A stretch of DNA of 64,000 nt from Paralvinella palmiformis (taxonomy: Eukaryota; Annelida; Polychaeta; Terebellida; Alvinellidae), in the NCBI GenBank assembly GCA_025642065.1, contig JAODUP010000183.1:482501-546500 (forward strand), given 5' to 3'. Below the pieces are notes generated by a model. That model saw only the letters and a program-made list of their open reading frames with translations, searched no databases and was not told where the DNA came from. Shown one piece after another: positions 37,240-49,510 of the stretch. The position numbers were made by a program, and so were the translations under genes. The stretch's first letter is position 1; each line of letters begins with the position of its first letter.

Positions 37240-38880
37240 CGCGTCTCGGCAGGTCGTCGGCAAAACTTCTCTCGTAGATCAACGAAAGGAATCATTTAAT
37301 GGCCGTCACGAGACAGGAAGCTGGCTGCTGGCGGCACACTAGAGTACGGTATAAGGTGACGCCATAATCGAGAGGCTTCTAAGATCTGACGCCGACGATG
37401 GGCCGACATCGTGTCAGCTACAATAAGTTAGACACCGAATCCCGATCAGTATTGAGAGATAGATAGAGATAGAGAGAGGAAGATAGAGAGAGAGGGAGAG
37501 GGGAAAGAGAGAGAGGGGGGTGCGGGAGAGAGACGACCATATCTGTTACAGATGACGTCATCGATCATTGACGGCCGTGAATACAATCCTTCCGGAAAAT
37601 GGTCTCCTCGTTCGCCGAGAAACCATTAAATGCTCCGACTACACCCTCGATCACCCTCCGCCTATAGACAGCACCCCCCCCCTCCCAGACACCCCCCCCC
37701 TCTCCCGACGCAACACCGACAACGACACTACATCAACAATGATTTGTGGCAAAACTAATGACTGTTCATCGCCAATAAAAAGACGACGTTAATTATAGAG
37801 ACATGCGCACAATAAATAGTACTATACCTGGTTATTAACTGTTTATACCACCATAATTGTATTACACTTCTCCCTCTATATCACGCGGCTTATAGCGTTG
37901 TATTCGAGGGGGATAAGCCCAGCGTGTTGTTACTTGTTAACGTTCGGTTCAAATACGTCTCGCGTAAAACTTGAATACGACTGTTTCTTTATCAAACCGA
38001 AATCTATGGTTTTACCGGAACAGCGCATAAATGATAACAATAGACAGTAACTGTTAATGGTTTAGAAAAGGTATTACCAACAAAAAACGCGCTATAAATG
38101 TACCCACTGTAATAAGATAGCATTGTATTTACTGAGTTCATGTTCTCTTTGAAAACGTCATCCACGTGTGATTATTATATCCTATATCAACCTATAATCA
38201 CGGCCACTGTTAGGATATATAATTAATGACCAGATTAGAAACACAAACGACGCCATAAAAAAACATCCACGTTCCGATGGCAAGGCGTACTAATTACAGG
38301 TAATCAGATACCGGACGTGTATGTGCGGGTAGCCGAGAGGACGGCTCCACGATTAATCAAATAAACGACCCGTGACCTACACCGAGCAAAGGTCGCCAAT
38401 GTGTAACGGCATAATGCTAAATCGTACCCAAACCGCATCGGAACAGGCGCCGAGTGATAAACCGAGAAGCTAAATCGGACGCAAAACAATTCCTAATTAT
38501 TTTGTTTATTCACATATTTACATCCGTCATAATTCCATCATTATAGGATAACTCTAATTACTATCATAAATCTAACAACCGGATATCGAGGTGCTTCATG
38601 AAGCATGACCACCAAAAACCATAACCCCACAACCGGTTTTTTTCTTCTTTCGGGTATTCGCTGGCAGACACGTTTCTGGTCGGTGACGTGTATAGATAAG
38701 CCGTAATTACAAAGCGCGGTCACAAGAGCGTCTAGTAATCGCGCCACCCCAGTCGCACAAACAAACGTCTATAGACGTCTGGCTCTAATCGTCCCGTCTA
38801 TTCTCGTCGGCACATCGAGCCCAATAAGACGTGGCCGTCTAGAAACCAACACCAACGTCGGCTCGTTGTCGGCTCGACGT
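37240..38880. other. Unique DNA between the 34-bp array and the 38.9-kb island
   Basis: Holds a (GA)-rich patch (37456-37540) and C-rich runs (37673-37705); otherwise nothing supportable. Confidence 0.4.
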
Positions 38881-38924
38881 CGCCAGGTCAGGTGACGTCG
38901 TCTTACGGCGCGCGTCCCGGATAG

Positions 38925-39059
38925 AAAACGTTCCGAGCTCGCTGCCCGGGCTCGGCGGACTAATTCCCGTCTCGACGGCGCGCCATCCGATTGCAAATGA
39001 ACGCTATTACGATGCGCCGTACCCCCGTCTGGGTGTTGAGTGTGTCGAGCGCGGTACAG
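38925..39059 (+). CDS. Isolated exon candidate with a strong donor
   Basis: Seen: in a CpG-rich island, GGTACAG|gtgaga is a near-consensus donor preceded by an open frame ending ERYYDAPYPRLGVECVERGT. The 5' edge (gatag|AAAAC at 38925, or ccag at 38886) is weak. The minus strand is open for 120 codons across the same island, as expected for GC-rich DNA. No partner exon could be assigned and no domain was recognised. Confidence 0.2.
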
Positions 39060-39238
39060 GTGAGATGGGTTATTACCATCCGAAGTATCCGGGGCCGTTC
39101 CTGGAGTAGGAAGCCAATTTAAAATCTTCACACGTCACAAGTCTTCTTCTCGTCCTCGTAGATTCCTCATTCTAATCCTCGTCTATGTTATCGCTATCTC
39201 TAAACGCGGCCCGTTGTCTTAGAGACAACTTGTTATCC

Positions 39239-39239
<1 letters not shown>

Positions 39240-39297
<58 letters not shown>
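39240..39297. repeat. (GA)n
   Basis: Twenty-nine GA units with one interruption. Confidence 0.97.
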
Positions 39298-39300
<3 letters not shown>

Positions 39301-39420
39301 ACTATTATTTTCGACTCTAGCGTTCCGAAAGTGGATGGTTTTTAGCATTTCCCAGATTCCACTAACTGGAGAAAATGTCGAAAATCGACATCCGTCTAAA
39401 ATCTCTTCTTGCTACAATAC

Positions 39421-39984
39421 GAGTCCAGGACAAAACCCCCTGAGGACAAAACGCCCTGAGGACAAAACCCCCTGAAGACAAAACCCCCTGAGGACAAACC
39501 GCCCCGAGGAGGAAACCCCCTGCGATTCTGAAAACCCCCTGTGGACAAAACCCCCAAAACCACATCTTGGACATAACCCCCTGAATTCCAGTGGTTGTTT
39601 TGAAAAAGATGGTTTATATGTGAATGATGATTTTTTCATATACATTTTTTTCCTTCAAAATATAACTAGATAAGGCAAACTAATTATTTTCCAATACAGT
39701 GGCCATATTCAGCCAATCATTTGTGAGTGGGTTAATAACAAAAACAAACAAAAATGTAGACTGAGGAAGTAACTAATATATAATAAATTATGATACTAAG
39801 GTATCATACTGAAATTGTTGATTAAATTGACACATGTATAAAGATTTATTATTATTAATAATAAAATATTTATATATAACTTATGTATGTTTAATATTAT
39901 TTATTAATTCCTATGTTCACGGAGTATTGTCCTCGGGGGATGTTATTCATGCGGTTTTGTCCTGAGGGGTTTTGTCCGTATACC
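39421..39984. mobile_element. Non-autonomous DNA transposon with subrepeated TIRs and 9-bp TSD
   Basis: Seen: identical flanks ctacaatac at 39412-39420 and 39985-39993. The left end (about 160 bp) is a run of 16-bp units close to GAGGACAAAACCCCCT. The right end (39925-39984) carries the same motif inverted (GGTTTTGTCCTGAGGGG). The roughly 350-bp interior is AT-rich and non-coding. Long repetitive inverted ends with a 9-bp target duplication are typical of Mutator-like (MULE) or foldback MITEs; other superfamilies with 8-9 bp duplications cannot be excluded. No transposase is present. Confidence 0.72.
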
Positions 39985-40130
39985 CTACAATACATCATAT
40001 AATCATATATAAGTTCACTATCAGCTAACTATTAGAAGTTCTGAATCGTCACAAGAAATAAATTAAATCTTTATTTGGCAGTGACCTAGTTTTAGCTTAT
40101 TGTTGCTGTTGTTATTGTTGCTGTTATTGT

Positions 40131-40310
40131 TGGATGCAAACGTCTAGGTTGTGGGTTCGAACCCAACCCATGGCCGTGTTTGTGAGATCGGAAGTGGCCC
40201 CTCAGCTATGCGTTCCACACGCGTGACCAGCATCGAGACTACATAAAGCGCTGACTGACTCACTGACTGACTGACTGACTCACCCACTCAATCATCGAAG
40301 AAGGAAATAT
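40131..40310 (+). mobile_element. SINE-B with (ACTG)n tail
   Basis: gtgggttcgaacccaaccc (B box), atggccgtgtttgtgag body, and a tail of ctgactgactcactgactg at 40248-40296. Confidence 0.6.
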
Positions 40311-40544
40311 TTGATCGAATCGCATTAAACCGATGCCATACAGAAAAGATGAATATAATTTTTAAGCCCTTTAGCGTCATCGAATTAAAATATAACGCGG
40401 TCTATCTATCTATCTCTGTGTGTCTGAGTGTGTGTGTGTTTTGCTTTGTGTTTTGTGGTTATCCTATTTGTCGTATTTAATCCCCAGATGATCTAAGGAC
40501 TTTTCTATTATGTTTGAGTTTATTGACTCGGACACGGAGCCTCG

Positions 40545-40735
40545 TTATAAGAGGACTTCCTGATGCAGACAACGTCCCTTTGATATCTGCGACCTAATTG
40601 TTTCTGGATCAGCGGAGACAGTCGTGTCGCAGTAAAGGAAGCTGGCCAAGCTTAGAACAGCGGATGGCACTCGAACTCTTGTCTCTCTCGAAAAGAGACA
40701 AATTAAGCATTCTATCTGTTGAGCCATTCCATATA
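40545..40735 (-). mobile_element. tRNA-headed SINE-like element
   Basis: Minus strand: aatggctcaacagatagaat (A box) and caagagttcgagtgcc (B box) 50 bp apart, followed by a 100-bp body. Only one copy of this exact type was seen. Confidence 0.4.
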
Positions 40736-40785
40736 GTCAACAGTATCAAATAAGCTTTGTCAGTTATGGAGTATCTAAAAACTAG

Positions 40786-40890
40786 GTCAAAATATCCAAG
40801 TGGCTACGTTAGTAGATCGTCGACAGGCTGGCTTAAGGAACTTGATCAAAGTTTCCGGGTTCGAAACCGACTGTTAGAGCTATAAACTTC
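40786..40890 (+). mobile_element. tRNA-like SINE head
   Basis: aagtggctacgttagtagat (A box) and ccgggttcgaaaccgac (B box), followed by a SINE-B-like gagctataaac. Confidence 0.4.
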
Positions 40891-41351
40891 AGTTGTATTT
40901 TTTGTCTCCACCTGACTCCATAATACTATGTATGCGGCTCCAGACACTGAGTACTCGCTGTTATTCAAAAATCGGTTGGCTATAACATGTCATATTTCAT
41001 TTCCTTCCGCAAATATCAACTCATTGTGTTGGTGTCTAACTACAATAGTGCCCCGTTATAACACAGTCACATCGACCCGCAACTATATACCGCGTTATAA
41101 ACGAGTTGTCTAACCTCTTCACTTATTTGTTAAAATAGTACAGTAAAGGTAAGCGATATTCGAGGTGATTGGCGGAAATATCATTTAGTTTATCATTTGT
41201 TGAGACAAGAAATATATTAATCTACAGAATTACATTTATCATTACAATAAAATAAAGCTGTGAGTTGAGCTGTGAGTTGAGAAATAAATAATTAGATAAA
41301 TATGAATAAATATATAAATCATACTACTTGAATATTAGAAGACAAAAAAAC

Positions 41352-41475
41352 TGCGCTCCGATAATGCAACGATCAGAGCACTGCATTACAAACTAACAGC
41401 TTGTGAATTCGAAACCAACTTATAGCTGTGTTTCTAGGATCCTTCCAGGTGGGGAACAAACCACTGACTTAATCA
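41352..41475 (+). mobile_element. SINE-B copy
   Basis: gatcagagcactgcattaca, B box gtgaattcgaaaccaac, then tatagctgtgtttctagg and gggaacaaaccactgac. A second B-box-like gggttcaaatccc lies at about 41529. Confidence 0.55.
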
Positions 41476-41848
41476 GTAGATGACACATTGTATAACTGGT
41501 AGGGTGATAGGCCAGACACTTGAATCATCTGGGTTCAAATCCCAGTTTTGCTATGTATAAAGGGTGTTTACAACGGAAACATTTCTCATTTCTTAAACCA
41601 GAGAAAACAGTGAGTATCTTGATTGACCTCAAAATAAGAAACTAAAAATTAGCTGTTTCAGGTCATTGGCTGTGACGTATATGGGGAGAGGGTGTAGCCA
41701 TGTCTGTCTGCCTGTCTCTCTGTCTCTCTGCCTATCTGAATCCATACATTACTGTCTGTTGGTTAAAACCCCCATTTTCCATCTGACATAATTGCTGTTA
41801 TAATCAGATAACCAGTGACATGGCCTAGACAATAACTGTGTAAAACAT

Positions 41849-41963
41849 CACCGATATCTGTCTATAATATCTATGACGTCTAACGAGTTTGCATGTGAGA
41901 TATGGCATCATTTAAATATACATTTTGGCTGTCATATCTCTCGGTGATAATATTAATGACATT
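41849..41963. repeat. Dispersed repeat pair, CpG-decayed copy
   Basis: Partner of 12022-12136. Four of the partner's six CpG sites read TpG or CpA here. Confidence 0.75.
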
Positions 41964-42027
41964 AAGTTGACTGACAGTCTAAAATCATAATCACACACAC
42001 ACAAACAAACAGACAAACTAACCGCTC

Positions 42028-42031
<4 letters not shown>

Positions 42032-42088
<57 letters not shown>

Positions 42089-42197
42089 AGATAGTTAGAT
42101 AGAAATAGATAGATAGATAGATAGATAGAGTAGATAGAGGATGAAATAGATGATAGATAGATAGCTAGATAGATGGAAAAAGATAAATAAAGAAGAG

Positions 42198-42239
<42 letters not shown>
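42032..42239. repeat. (TA)n(GATA)n(GA)n
   Basis: About 26 TA units, then GATA variants, then about 25 GA. Confidence 0.96.
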
Positions 42240-42241
<2 letters not shown>

Positions 42242-42682
42242 CTCGACCGTTTCAAGCTCTACTCACAAACCCATTAACAATACGTATTCACCATGATACA
42301 CTTCCACCCCCCATTAACTAATTATCCCATTCCTATAACATGTATCAATAATAACCAGGTGAGTAAATACACGACAATACAGCTTACACCTTGTAAACAT
42401 TAACATCTGTTATGGGGCCGAGAGGTTTGTTGTTGAGATCACACAATCAGTTGCCAGAGAAATAGGAAATTGATTTTTGTGGGGGAAAATGTAAAACCAT
42501 TATCACGGATAGTGTCTGCCAGGTAGGTCGAAGGTCAATTAAGGAACACGGTGAACAGGTGATGGGGGTCACTTGGTGACTTCTGTCAGGCTCTATGTAT
42601 GCTAATGGGCACAGAGGCAGATAGACAGACAAATGGACAGGCATGCGAGCTGGCAGAGGAATAGACAAAGAGACCTTCACAC

Positions 42683-42970
<288 letters not shown>

Positions 42971-42979
42971 GACGACGAC

Positions 42980-43600
42980 GCAGTCAAAATAGATGAGATT
43001 CCTGTTGAATCATCCAGATGTTATATTAATGATCTCTCTCTCTCACACACACACACAGCCAACCACGATATCCGACCCAAGTCACAGGCAGGAAGCGGCA
43101 GTCCCTCAGATCTCGTAGCGACATTCCACCAGAACGTGACCGCGAAACGAGAACTGACGAGATCTCATCATGCAAACCAATCATCATTCGTTCGTGAGAC
43201 ATCCAGACAAGGGAAGAGAATTAGTGCATAATGGCGAGTTGGCAACTCCTAAGGGACACTAACGTGAGGCCATTTGTTAGTTATCAGCCTAGAAACAGAC
43301 CAAAGCCCGTCTCCAGGGACGCTAAAATAGTAGAACTTGGTTAGATAGAGCACTGACTGTGATATTTAGAATAACCGGGGCTACATCATAAAGTGATGGG
43401 CTTTGTCAGGTTAGTTTATGGAGGAAACACAACAGATTGCTGTGATCTACGACAACTACCGGCAATATGATGGAACAGCACACCCCGACGGAGACTGTGA
43501 TAACAGCGGGAAGACGGCTAACGCACGTAACAGCAGAAGGTTTTCGCTTAATTTGTAAGCGTTGATATACCAGGGATAGAAAAAGTGTTAATACATTTCT
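42980..43600. other. Unique DNA, no feature seen after 43050
   Basis: Moderate GC, no SINE, no convincing exon or promoter. Confidence 0.4.
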
Positions 43601-43603
43601 TTA

Positions 43604-43611
<8 letters not shown>

Positions 43612-43675
<64 letters not shown>

Positions 43676-43945
43676 CAAACTGGAAATATTGCGTGCGTGC
43701 GTGCGTGTGTGTGTGTGTTTATGATACTTATATTGTGGCATTGGCTCAGAACATCAACACCTAAACATCCTTTGAGACATATACCTCCATAAATCCATAC
43801 ATAAATAAAACTATACATCCATCAATCTGAATATGCGATATTCTACATCTCCACAAATCTATACATATATACGTATACCTTATACATGTGTGTCTGAGCT
43901 ACTCATCAGCCTGTGGACCCTAGTTAATCCGCGTGTGTGTGTGCG
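43612..43945 (+). repeat. R repeat with (CA)n(TA)n start
   Basis: aacatcaacacctaaacatc, atacctccataaatcc and ctactcatcagcctgtgg follow the order of 4700-4925; it ends in (GT)n(GC)n(AC)n. Confidence 0.6.
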
Positions 43946-43964
43946 CGCGCACACACACACAAAC

Positions 43965-44117
43965 GGATAAACATGGAAACAAACAAAGATACACAGAGAC
44001 ACACACATACACACAAACAACCTTAGCCCATCAGCTCTACGTTAACCCAGTACAGTTCGAGTCAGGTCCTCTATCACCAAAAATCACCTCTAAGGCCATT
44101 AATATTAGAGAGAAGGA

Positions 44118-44159
<42 letters not shown>

Positions 44160-45090
44160 ATCCCATTCCGTTTCAGCTTCAACAGATCAGTCATCCTAGA
44201 ACATAACAGACATGGCTACTTCTCTTAGAGAAACAAACTCTCGCCTCCTACATTCAAATCTATCATTCTTTTCCTTCTATCTTTACACTCAATGTGTGGC
44301 CAGGACGGGACGGTCCACTCAGTCAAACAGCAAACTAATAACTCCGCCACAGAAGAAAAAAAAACATTTTTTGACAAATAATGATTGATCTGGAGTCGGA
44401 ACAATATAACAACAACACTGGCTTAACGGTGTTAGGGGGACTTCAATATCAATAGTATTGAGTGGACAAGTCGTATTGCTGACAACAATAGTGGCGCACC
44501 GGGACTCTCTGGATCAACGTCGTAAATCCGGAGCCGAAGTGTTCAGGAAATATCCGGATCGGTTCAAATATCTCCGGTTCTAGTAACTACTGGTTGTCAT
44601 CCACCCCCCAACCCCCCCTCCCCCCATTTCAGTTTCAATCATCTAAGGACTTTATCTCGTTGTTAGATCTCAGAATTTTACTCGCTTTTATCTCTTTACT
44701 CCGAGTCCCACAATAGGCGCTCTCCAGCTAGGTACTCACTTTTAATACTCACTGAGTATGTTAACGATCACTTGCTAATTGATTGCTTCGAACTGACGGT
44801 TTATAAGTTTGTGGCCAGTTATGTTATTACCATCTGGCCATGTGCTGAAGTAATGATAATTCTTTCTGGATGATCATATGGATCGTATTGCCCCCCCCCC
44901 TTCTCAAGTTGGCTCAGGATTTATTGTTGACAAAATATGTGTTTATGTTTATCCATAAAAGTCGACTGACGGGGAGGTCGTCGCTAAAAGGTCATCTTGT
45001 GTCGGTTAAATACTCACTGACTCACTAACTCACTGACTCCCTGACTCAGTTGATTGATCAGGTCGATATCATGTGTATTACTGTGAGTAG
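43965..45090. other. Mostly unique DNA
   Basis: (CA)n(GA)n at 44118-44159 and several poly-C runs (44603-44625, 44890-44900); nothing else supportable. Confidence 0.4.
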
Positions 45091-45174
45091 GTGTACGCGC
45101 ACGATCACTCGTGTCTGAGTGTATGTTTGTGCATGTGTGCGTGCGTGCGTGTGTGTGTGTGTACGTGTATGCGG

Positions 45175-45185
45175 GCGTCTCTCTC

Positions 45186-45225
<40 letters not shown>

Positions 45226-45311
45226 CCTATCTGTCTATCTATCTATCTATCCCTATTTCTTTCTCTCTCTGTAACTCTCATCTTCACAGTGGTTTTGCTT
45301 TTTGTATCACA

Positions 45312-45342
<31 letters not shown>

Positions 45343-45358
45343 GCACACACACACACAC
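45175..45358. repeat. (TATC)n and (CA)n(CG)n(CA)n
   Basis: The alternating purine-pyrimidine run 45308-45358 has a (CG)8 core. Confidence 0.95.
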
Positions 45359-45616
45359 AACCGGTTAGCCACACGTGTCTCTACATATCGATCCGAGAAC
45401 ACGTGGGACCCTTTCAAGAGTAAATTTGAACCATTTATATTTCAGGTCACCAAACAGTTAAATCAATATAAAGATGTTTGTATAACGCTAGTGACAGGTG
45501 TTGATCTATTAACCTGTTATACAGACTAACATAGGATAACTCTTTATATACCGACATCTTGTAAAATATTATAGTAACCACTTTATATAATACAGAGATA
45601 ACAATCTGGCTATATT

Positions 45617-45622
<6 letters not shown>

Positions 45623-45663
<41 letters not shown>
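45623..45663. repeat. (TA)n
   Basis: About 20 units. (ATC)n-type tract at 46023-46075. Confidence 0.96.
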
Positions 45664-45667
<4 letters not shown>

Positions 45668-45739
45668 GAAAAAGACTACGCTTACCAAAAAATATGGGAT
45701 ATAATAACTTTATCTCTTTATCTCGATAGTAACATATCC

Positions 45740-45965
45740 TGAGTGATTGAGTGATTGAGTAGATGAGTGATTGAGTAGATGAGTGATTGAGTGATTGAGT
45801 GATTGAGTGAGTGAGTGAGTGAGTGAGTGAGTGAGTGAGTGAGTGAGTGAGTGAGTGAGTGAGTGAGTGGTGAGTGAGTGTTTTGTTTGGCCTCGGAGTT
45901 GGTCACACTTGTTGTCACACGAAAATGGCAGTCGAGGCTTTTTAATGATGTATGAAACATCCCAT
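45740..45965 (-). mobile_element. SINE-B-related element with (TCAC)n tail
   Basis: The GTGA/ATTG tract (45740-45872) is followed by gttttgtttggcctcgg, related to SINE-B at 32280, and a further 70 bp that recur in a decayed copy at 50100-50195. Confidence 0.5.
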
Positions 45966-46939
45966 AGACACAGTATTATTAATACAACGATCATTTTAAT
46001 ACAATAAGTTATAATTATTGTTATCATCATCATCATCATCACCATCATCATTACCATCATCATCGTCACCATCAAGTACTCTGGGGTTTTTTTGTTTGGG
46101 GGGGGGGGCTTGTTAATCTTCGTTTTATTAAATATTTTGGCAGGAGAAAACTTGGAGTAATGATTCGTTATTTATCCGCAAACCAACATTTAAGGTCACT
46201 CTGAGAATCATCAATCGTTTCTCAAACATCTTCATAAAATCATTCATCTCGTATTTACACAATTGTGTCAAAACGAGTAAACAGGCAACATTGGTGTCAA
46301 GCTTAACATGGTTCTATATTGATATTCCGCTCTCCGACACACCGTGACCCCCCTCCCTCATTATGTAATATGAGGCGACTAAAGGAGAGTGAGGTCAATA
46401 AATGACCTTTTTATGCCGATATGATCTTGACCAATACTCACTCACTTACTCATTCGCTATACTCACCCCGAAGCAGAGTACCTACCACTAACTTGAACAA
46501 AATATTCTAAAACTAAATCCAAAATCCAGTATTCTTTACAGACATAGAACAAAGTGTCACTGTGACACTGTCACAGCGCGATCAGTACCACGTCACAACT
46601 TTGCAGTGAAACAAGATTGCAATGTCTTAGCGTCACCATGTCACAATGCCACCAACACGACGCGTTGAAACAATTGCAAATAGTACAATATCACCGAGTC
46701 AAAATATCGCAATACTACAATATCACCGAGTCAAAACATCGCAAAACAGCGACATTGAAGAGTCATAACATCACCATATCACGATATTATCAAGTCAGAA
46801 CATCGCAATATTACAATATAGTCAAATCACCATTTTTCAATATCACAGTTTGATCTAATATTAGAGTAAATGTCTCACCAAATCGTTATGTTACAATATC
46901 ACCATATCATATGTCGTCACATTATTACTGTATTGAAAC

Positions 46940-47050
46940 TGTCACAGTTGCACAACAAACCGTCACAGTCACAGAATATATTGTCACAGTCACACAATAT
47001 ACTGTCACAGTCACACAATATATTGTCAGAGTCACACAATATACTGTCAA
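46940..47050. repeat. gtcacagtcacacaatata tandem repeat
   Basis: About five 23-bp units, preceded at 46670-46860 by looser repeats of tatcaccgagtcaaaa. Confidence 0.7.
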
Positions 47051-47199
47051 GGTATCACGTTGTTGTAATTAGTCAATGCCACAAAACGTTCACATAATAT
47101 TTTGTTTAAAGTATTGTTATTTGTTGGTGTCCAAAATACTCTGTTACCTGAGTGAAGCACAAATATTGCAACACTGACAACAACAACAACAACATACCC

Positions 47200-47660
47200 A
47201 AATGTTACAGTTGATTATTCCTGATCAAATCCTAAGACGATCCTGTTACGTACATATCAACTCAAACAGAAAACCAATTATCGGCCATCTTGTTTCTCAG
47301 ATCCTGACAACAATCTCTTTTGACATTACTGATCTCGGATGCTCAGGGCCGGCAACATAAATTCTCTCTTTAATCACTGATCCCGAATGGGACTTACAAT
47401 TAATCACGGATACTCATCACGGGAAACTGGAAATTAATTTCCCCTGGATCTGTGCTCGCTCAGGGAAGGGCCATTCGGGAGTGGGGTTAGAAGTTTTAAT
47501 TGCAACCATCGAAAAAAAAATCCCAGATTTATTATCGTGGATTCGTGTCAAGGTCAAGTTTCGAACTGATCGGGAAAACAAGTTGGAGATATCCGGACAG
47601 AAAGAAAACAAAAACTCCACTAAATCCTGGTCAGCAAATATCGAAGTGGCGCAAACAGTT
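47200..47660. other. Non-repetitive block with palindromic TAAT motifs
   Basis: tttaatcactgatccc, acaattaatcacgg and the 14-bp palindrome ggaaattaatttcc. No splice sites. It lies in the putative intron about 0.5 kb downstream (minus sense) of the transmembrane exon. Confidence 0.3.
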
Positions 47661-47772
47661 TAAATATTTATGAATGAAATAAAAAAATATATAATTGGCT
47701 GAGATATGAGAATCACGATAAGAGAAATTTGAGGCTTAGTCTGGATCTCCAGTTACACCCCCCCCCTCGCGG

Positions 47773-47776
<4 letters not shown>

Positions 47777-47845
<69 letters not shown>

Positions 47846-47877
47846 TTAAAAATATACAACAAAACACACACAGATAT

Positions 47878-47922
<45 letters not shown>

Positions 47923-47930
47923 GAAACACA
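47777..47930. repeat. (CA)n(TA)n ... (GA)n
   Basis: CA with one phase shift, TA, then GA. Confidence 0.96.
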
Positions 47931-48202
47931 CACATAAAGTGTAAAGTGAGACAATACACATGTATCTGCATTAAAAGCCTAACTCTGGATTAAGTCCCCC
48001 AAAGAATCATCCAGAGTTTGAATTCACGCTTCGAGATTCTCTGTGCCAATGCCTTATTCACATCAGCGGCTGTATACGACAAGAACCCGTGAATTCGATG
48101 GGTACTTTGGCATGAAAGCTCCCTCAATTTATACAATGATACTGATGTATAAGAGGTATCATTTCTATTGTTAGTGTTATTAACAGATTAACAACAACTT
48201 AC

Positions 48203-48359
48203 CGGCTGTCAGACCTTGACCGTGCATCGGCGAGAAGGGTTGATTGTGTTTCCGGTAATACCACCATATTAATAGTGACGTCAGAGTGAGAAAAATGGCG
48301 CCAGCTATAGCAGCTCCTATGACGATGGTGACAGTACGAGAATGAGTCTTGATGTGATC
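48203..48359 (-). CDS. Transmembrane exon of an unidentified single-pass membrane protein
   Basis: Seen: on the minus strand a frame of 52 codons plus one base is bounded by an acceptor (ctattag|GATCAC) and a strong donor (CAGCCG|gtaagtt). The exon therefore enters in phase 0 and leaves in phase 1. It encodes a short polar lead (DHIKTHSRT), about 22 hydrophobic residues (starting VTIVIGAAIAGAIFL, ending in the aromatic belt IWWYY), then the basic stop-transfer RKHN and a polar tail. By the positive-inside rule the C-terminal side is cytoplasmic. An in-frame TAG just before the acceptor shows the frame cannot extend upstream. The tract before the acceptor is mostly a (TA)n repeat rather than pyrimidines, which is unusual. 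The one-base overhang joins in frame to the microexon at 22978-23018. No family was recognised; an adhesion-type receptor is possible but unproven. Confidence 0.72.
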
Positions 48360-48368
48360 CTAATAGAC

Positions 48369-48369
<1 letters not shown>

Positions 48370-48431
<62 letters not shown>
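48370..48431. repeat. (TA)n abutting the transmembrane exon acceptor
   Basis: About 30 TA units starting 11 bp from the splice acceptor of the minus-strand exon. Confidence 0.97.
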
Positions 48432-48434
<3 letters not shown>

Positions 48435-48799
48435 ACATCAATTCTTTATATCAAATAGACGAACTGATATTAATTATTAATTATGGTAAGGAGAATAAAC
48501 CGCGTCTTTCTGAGAGAATAATAACATATTAGAAATTAATATTCAATAAAATGATATAAGTGATAAGAAAGAAATTAAATTAACATAGAGAGATGTGAGA
48601 TGTTTTAAATCGTAATCACTAAGTTTTTAAAAAAAAAATAGAAAAAAGAAAATTTTTAATATTCGTAGAATTTATACTAAATCAGAAAAAAATAATACCG
48701 AATAGTGAGGGCCGATGTATTTACCAATCGTGTGCCAAAACACTTAGTTTTTTTGATTGATATCTTTCGATTCGTGAATTATGATCGTGAAACAGAGAT

Positions 48800-49022
48800 A
48801 AAACGCGAAAGTGCGAGCATTTATTTCCAGTGTGGCTCCTTTTATTGAGTGGCTGTTCGTGATCCCCCCCACACACACACACACTATCTAAATGGGAGCA
48901 GTACGGAAAGATGAAGCCGAAATACTACCTTTTAACGGTATCGAACCCGTGACCCTTGATGATTAGGGCAAATCAATCATTTAGCATAAAAGGCAACATG
49001 CTAAACCTCTAGGCCACCGGAA
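48800..49022 (-). mobile_element. SINE-D: tRNA-like element, copy 1
   Basis: Minus strand: ccggtggcctagaggtttag (A box TGGCCTAGAGG) and tcacgggttcgataccg (B box). It lies inside the first copy of the mosaic duplication; the second copy is at 50269-50491. Confidence 0.5.
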
Positions 49023-49180
49023 ATGACATTTGACTCTTACTACCAATACTTTACAATACTCTAACCATTGTCCTTGTATGTAAACAGAATCAATAAGGTT
49101 ATAGCTACCTCTAATAAGTATAAAAGAAATAATTATGAATTTTAAATTAAATAAGGAACGTAAGGAAATTGTTGAATAAT

Positions 49181-49510
49181 TGTGTCATATAACACTTTCT
49201 TTAACAATAATGTGTCATATAACGCTGTGTCTAACAATATTGTGTCATATAAAACTGTCTTTAACAATAATGTGTCATATAACGCTGTGTCTAACAATAT
49301 TGTGTCATATAACACTTTCTTTAACAATAATGTGTCATATAACGCTGTGTCTAACAATATTGTGTCATATAAAACTGTCTTTAACAATAATGTGTCATAT
49401 AAAGCTGTTTCTGACAATATTGTGTCATATAAAACTGTCTTTAACAACAATGTGTCATATAACGCTGTCTCTAACAATATTGTGTCGTATAAAACTGTCT
49501 ATAACAATAC
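49181..49510. repeat. 30-bp minisatellite, eleven units (60-bp dimer)
   Basis: Units start tgtgtcatataa and alternate between a ctttaacaataa end and a tctaacaatat end, giving a 60-bp higher-order period. Open on both strands only because 30 is divisible by three. Confidence 0.9.

Noticed and set aside
38769..39131. 120-codon Arg-rich minus frame
   Set aside because: Lies in a GC-rich island where stops are rare; no start context, splice site or domain supports it.
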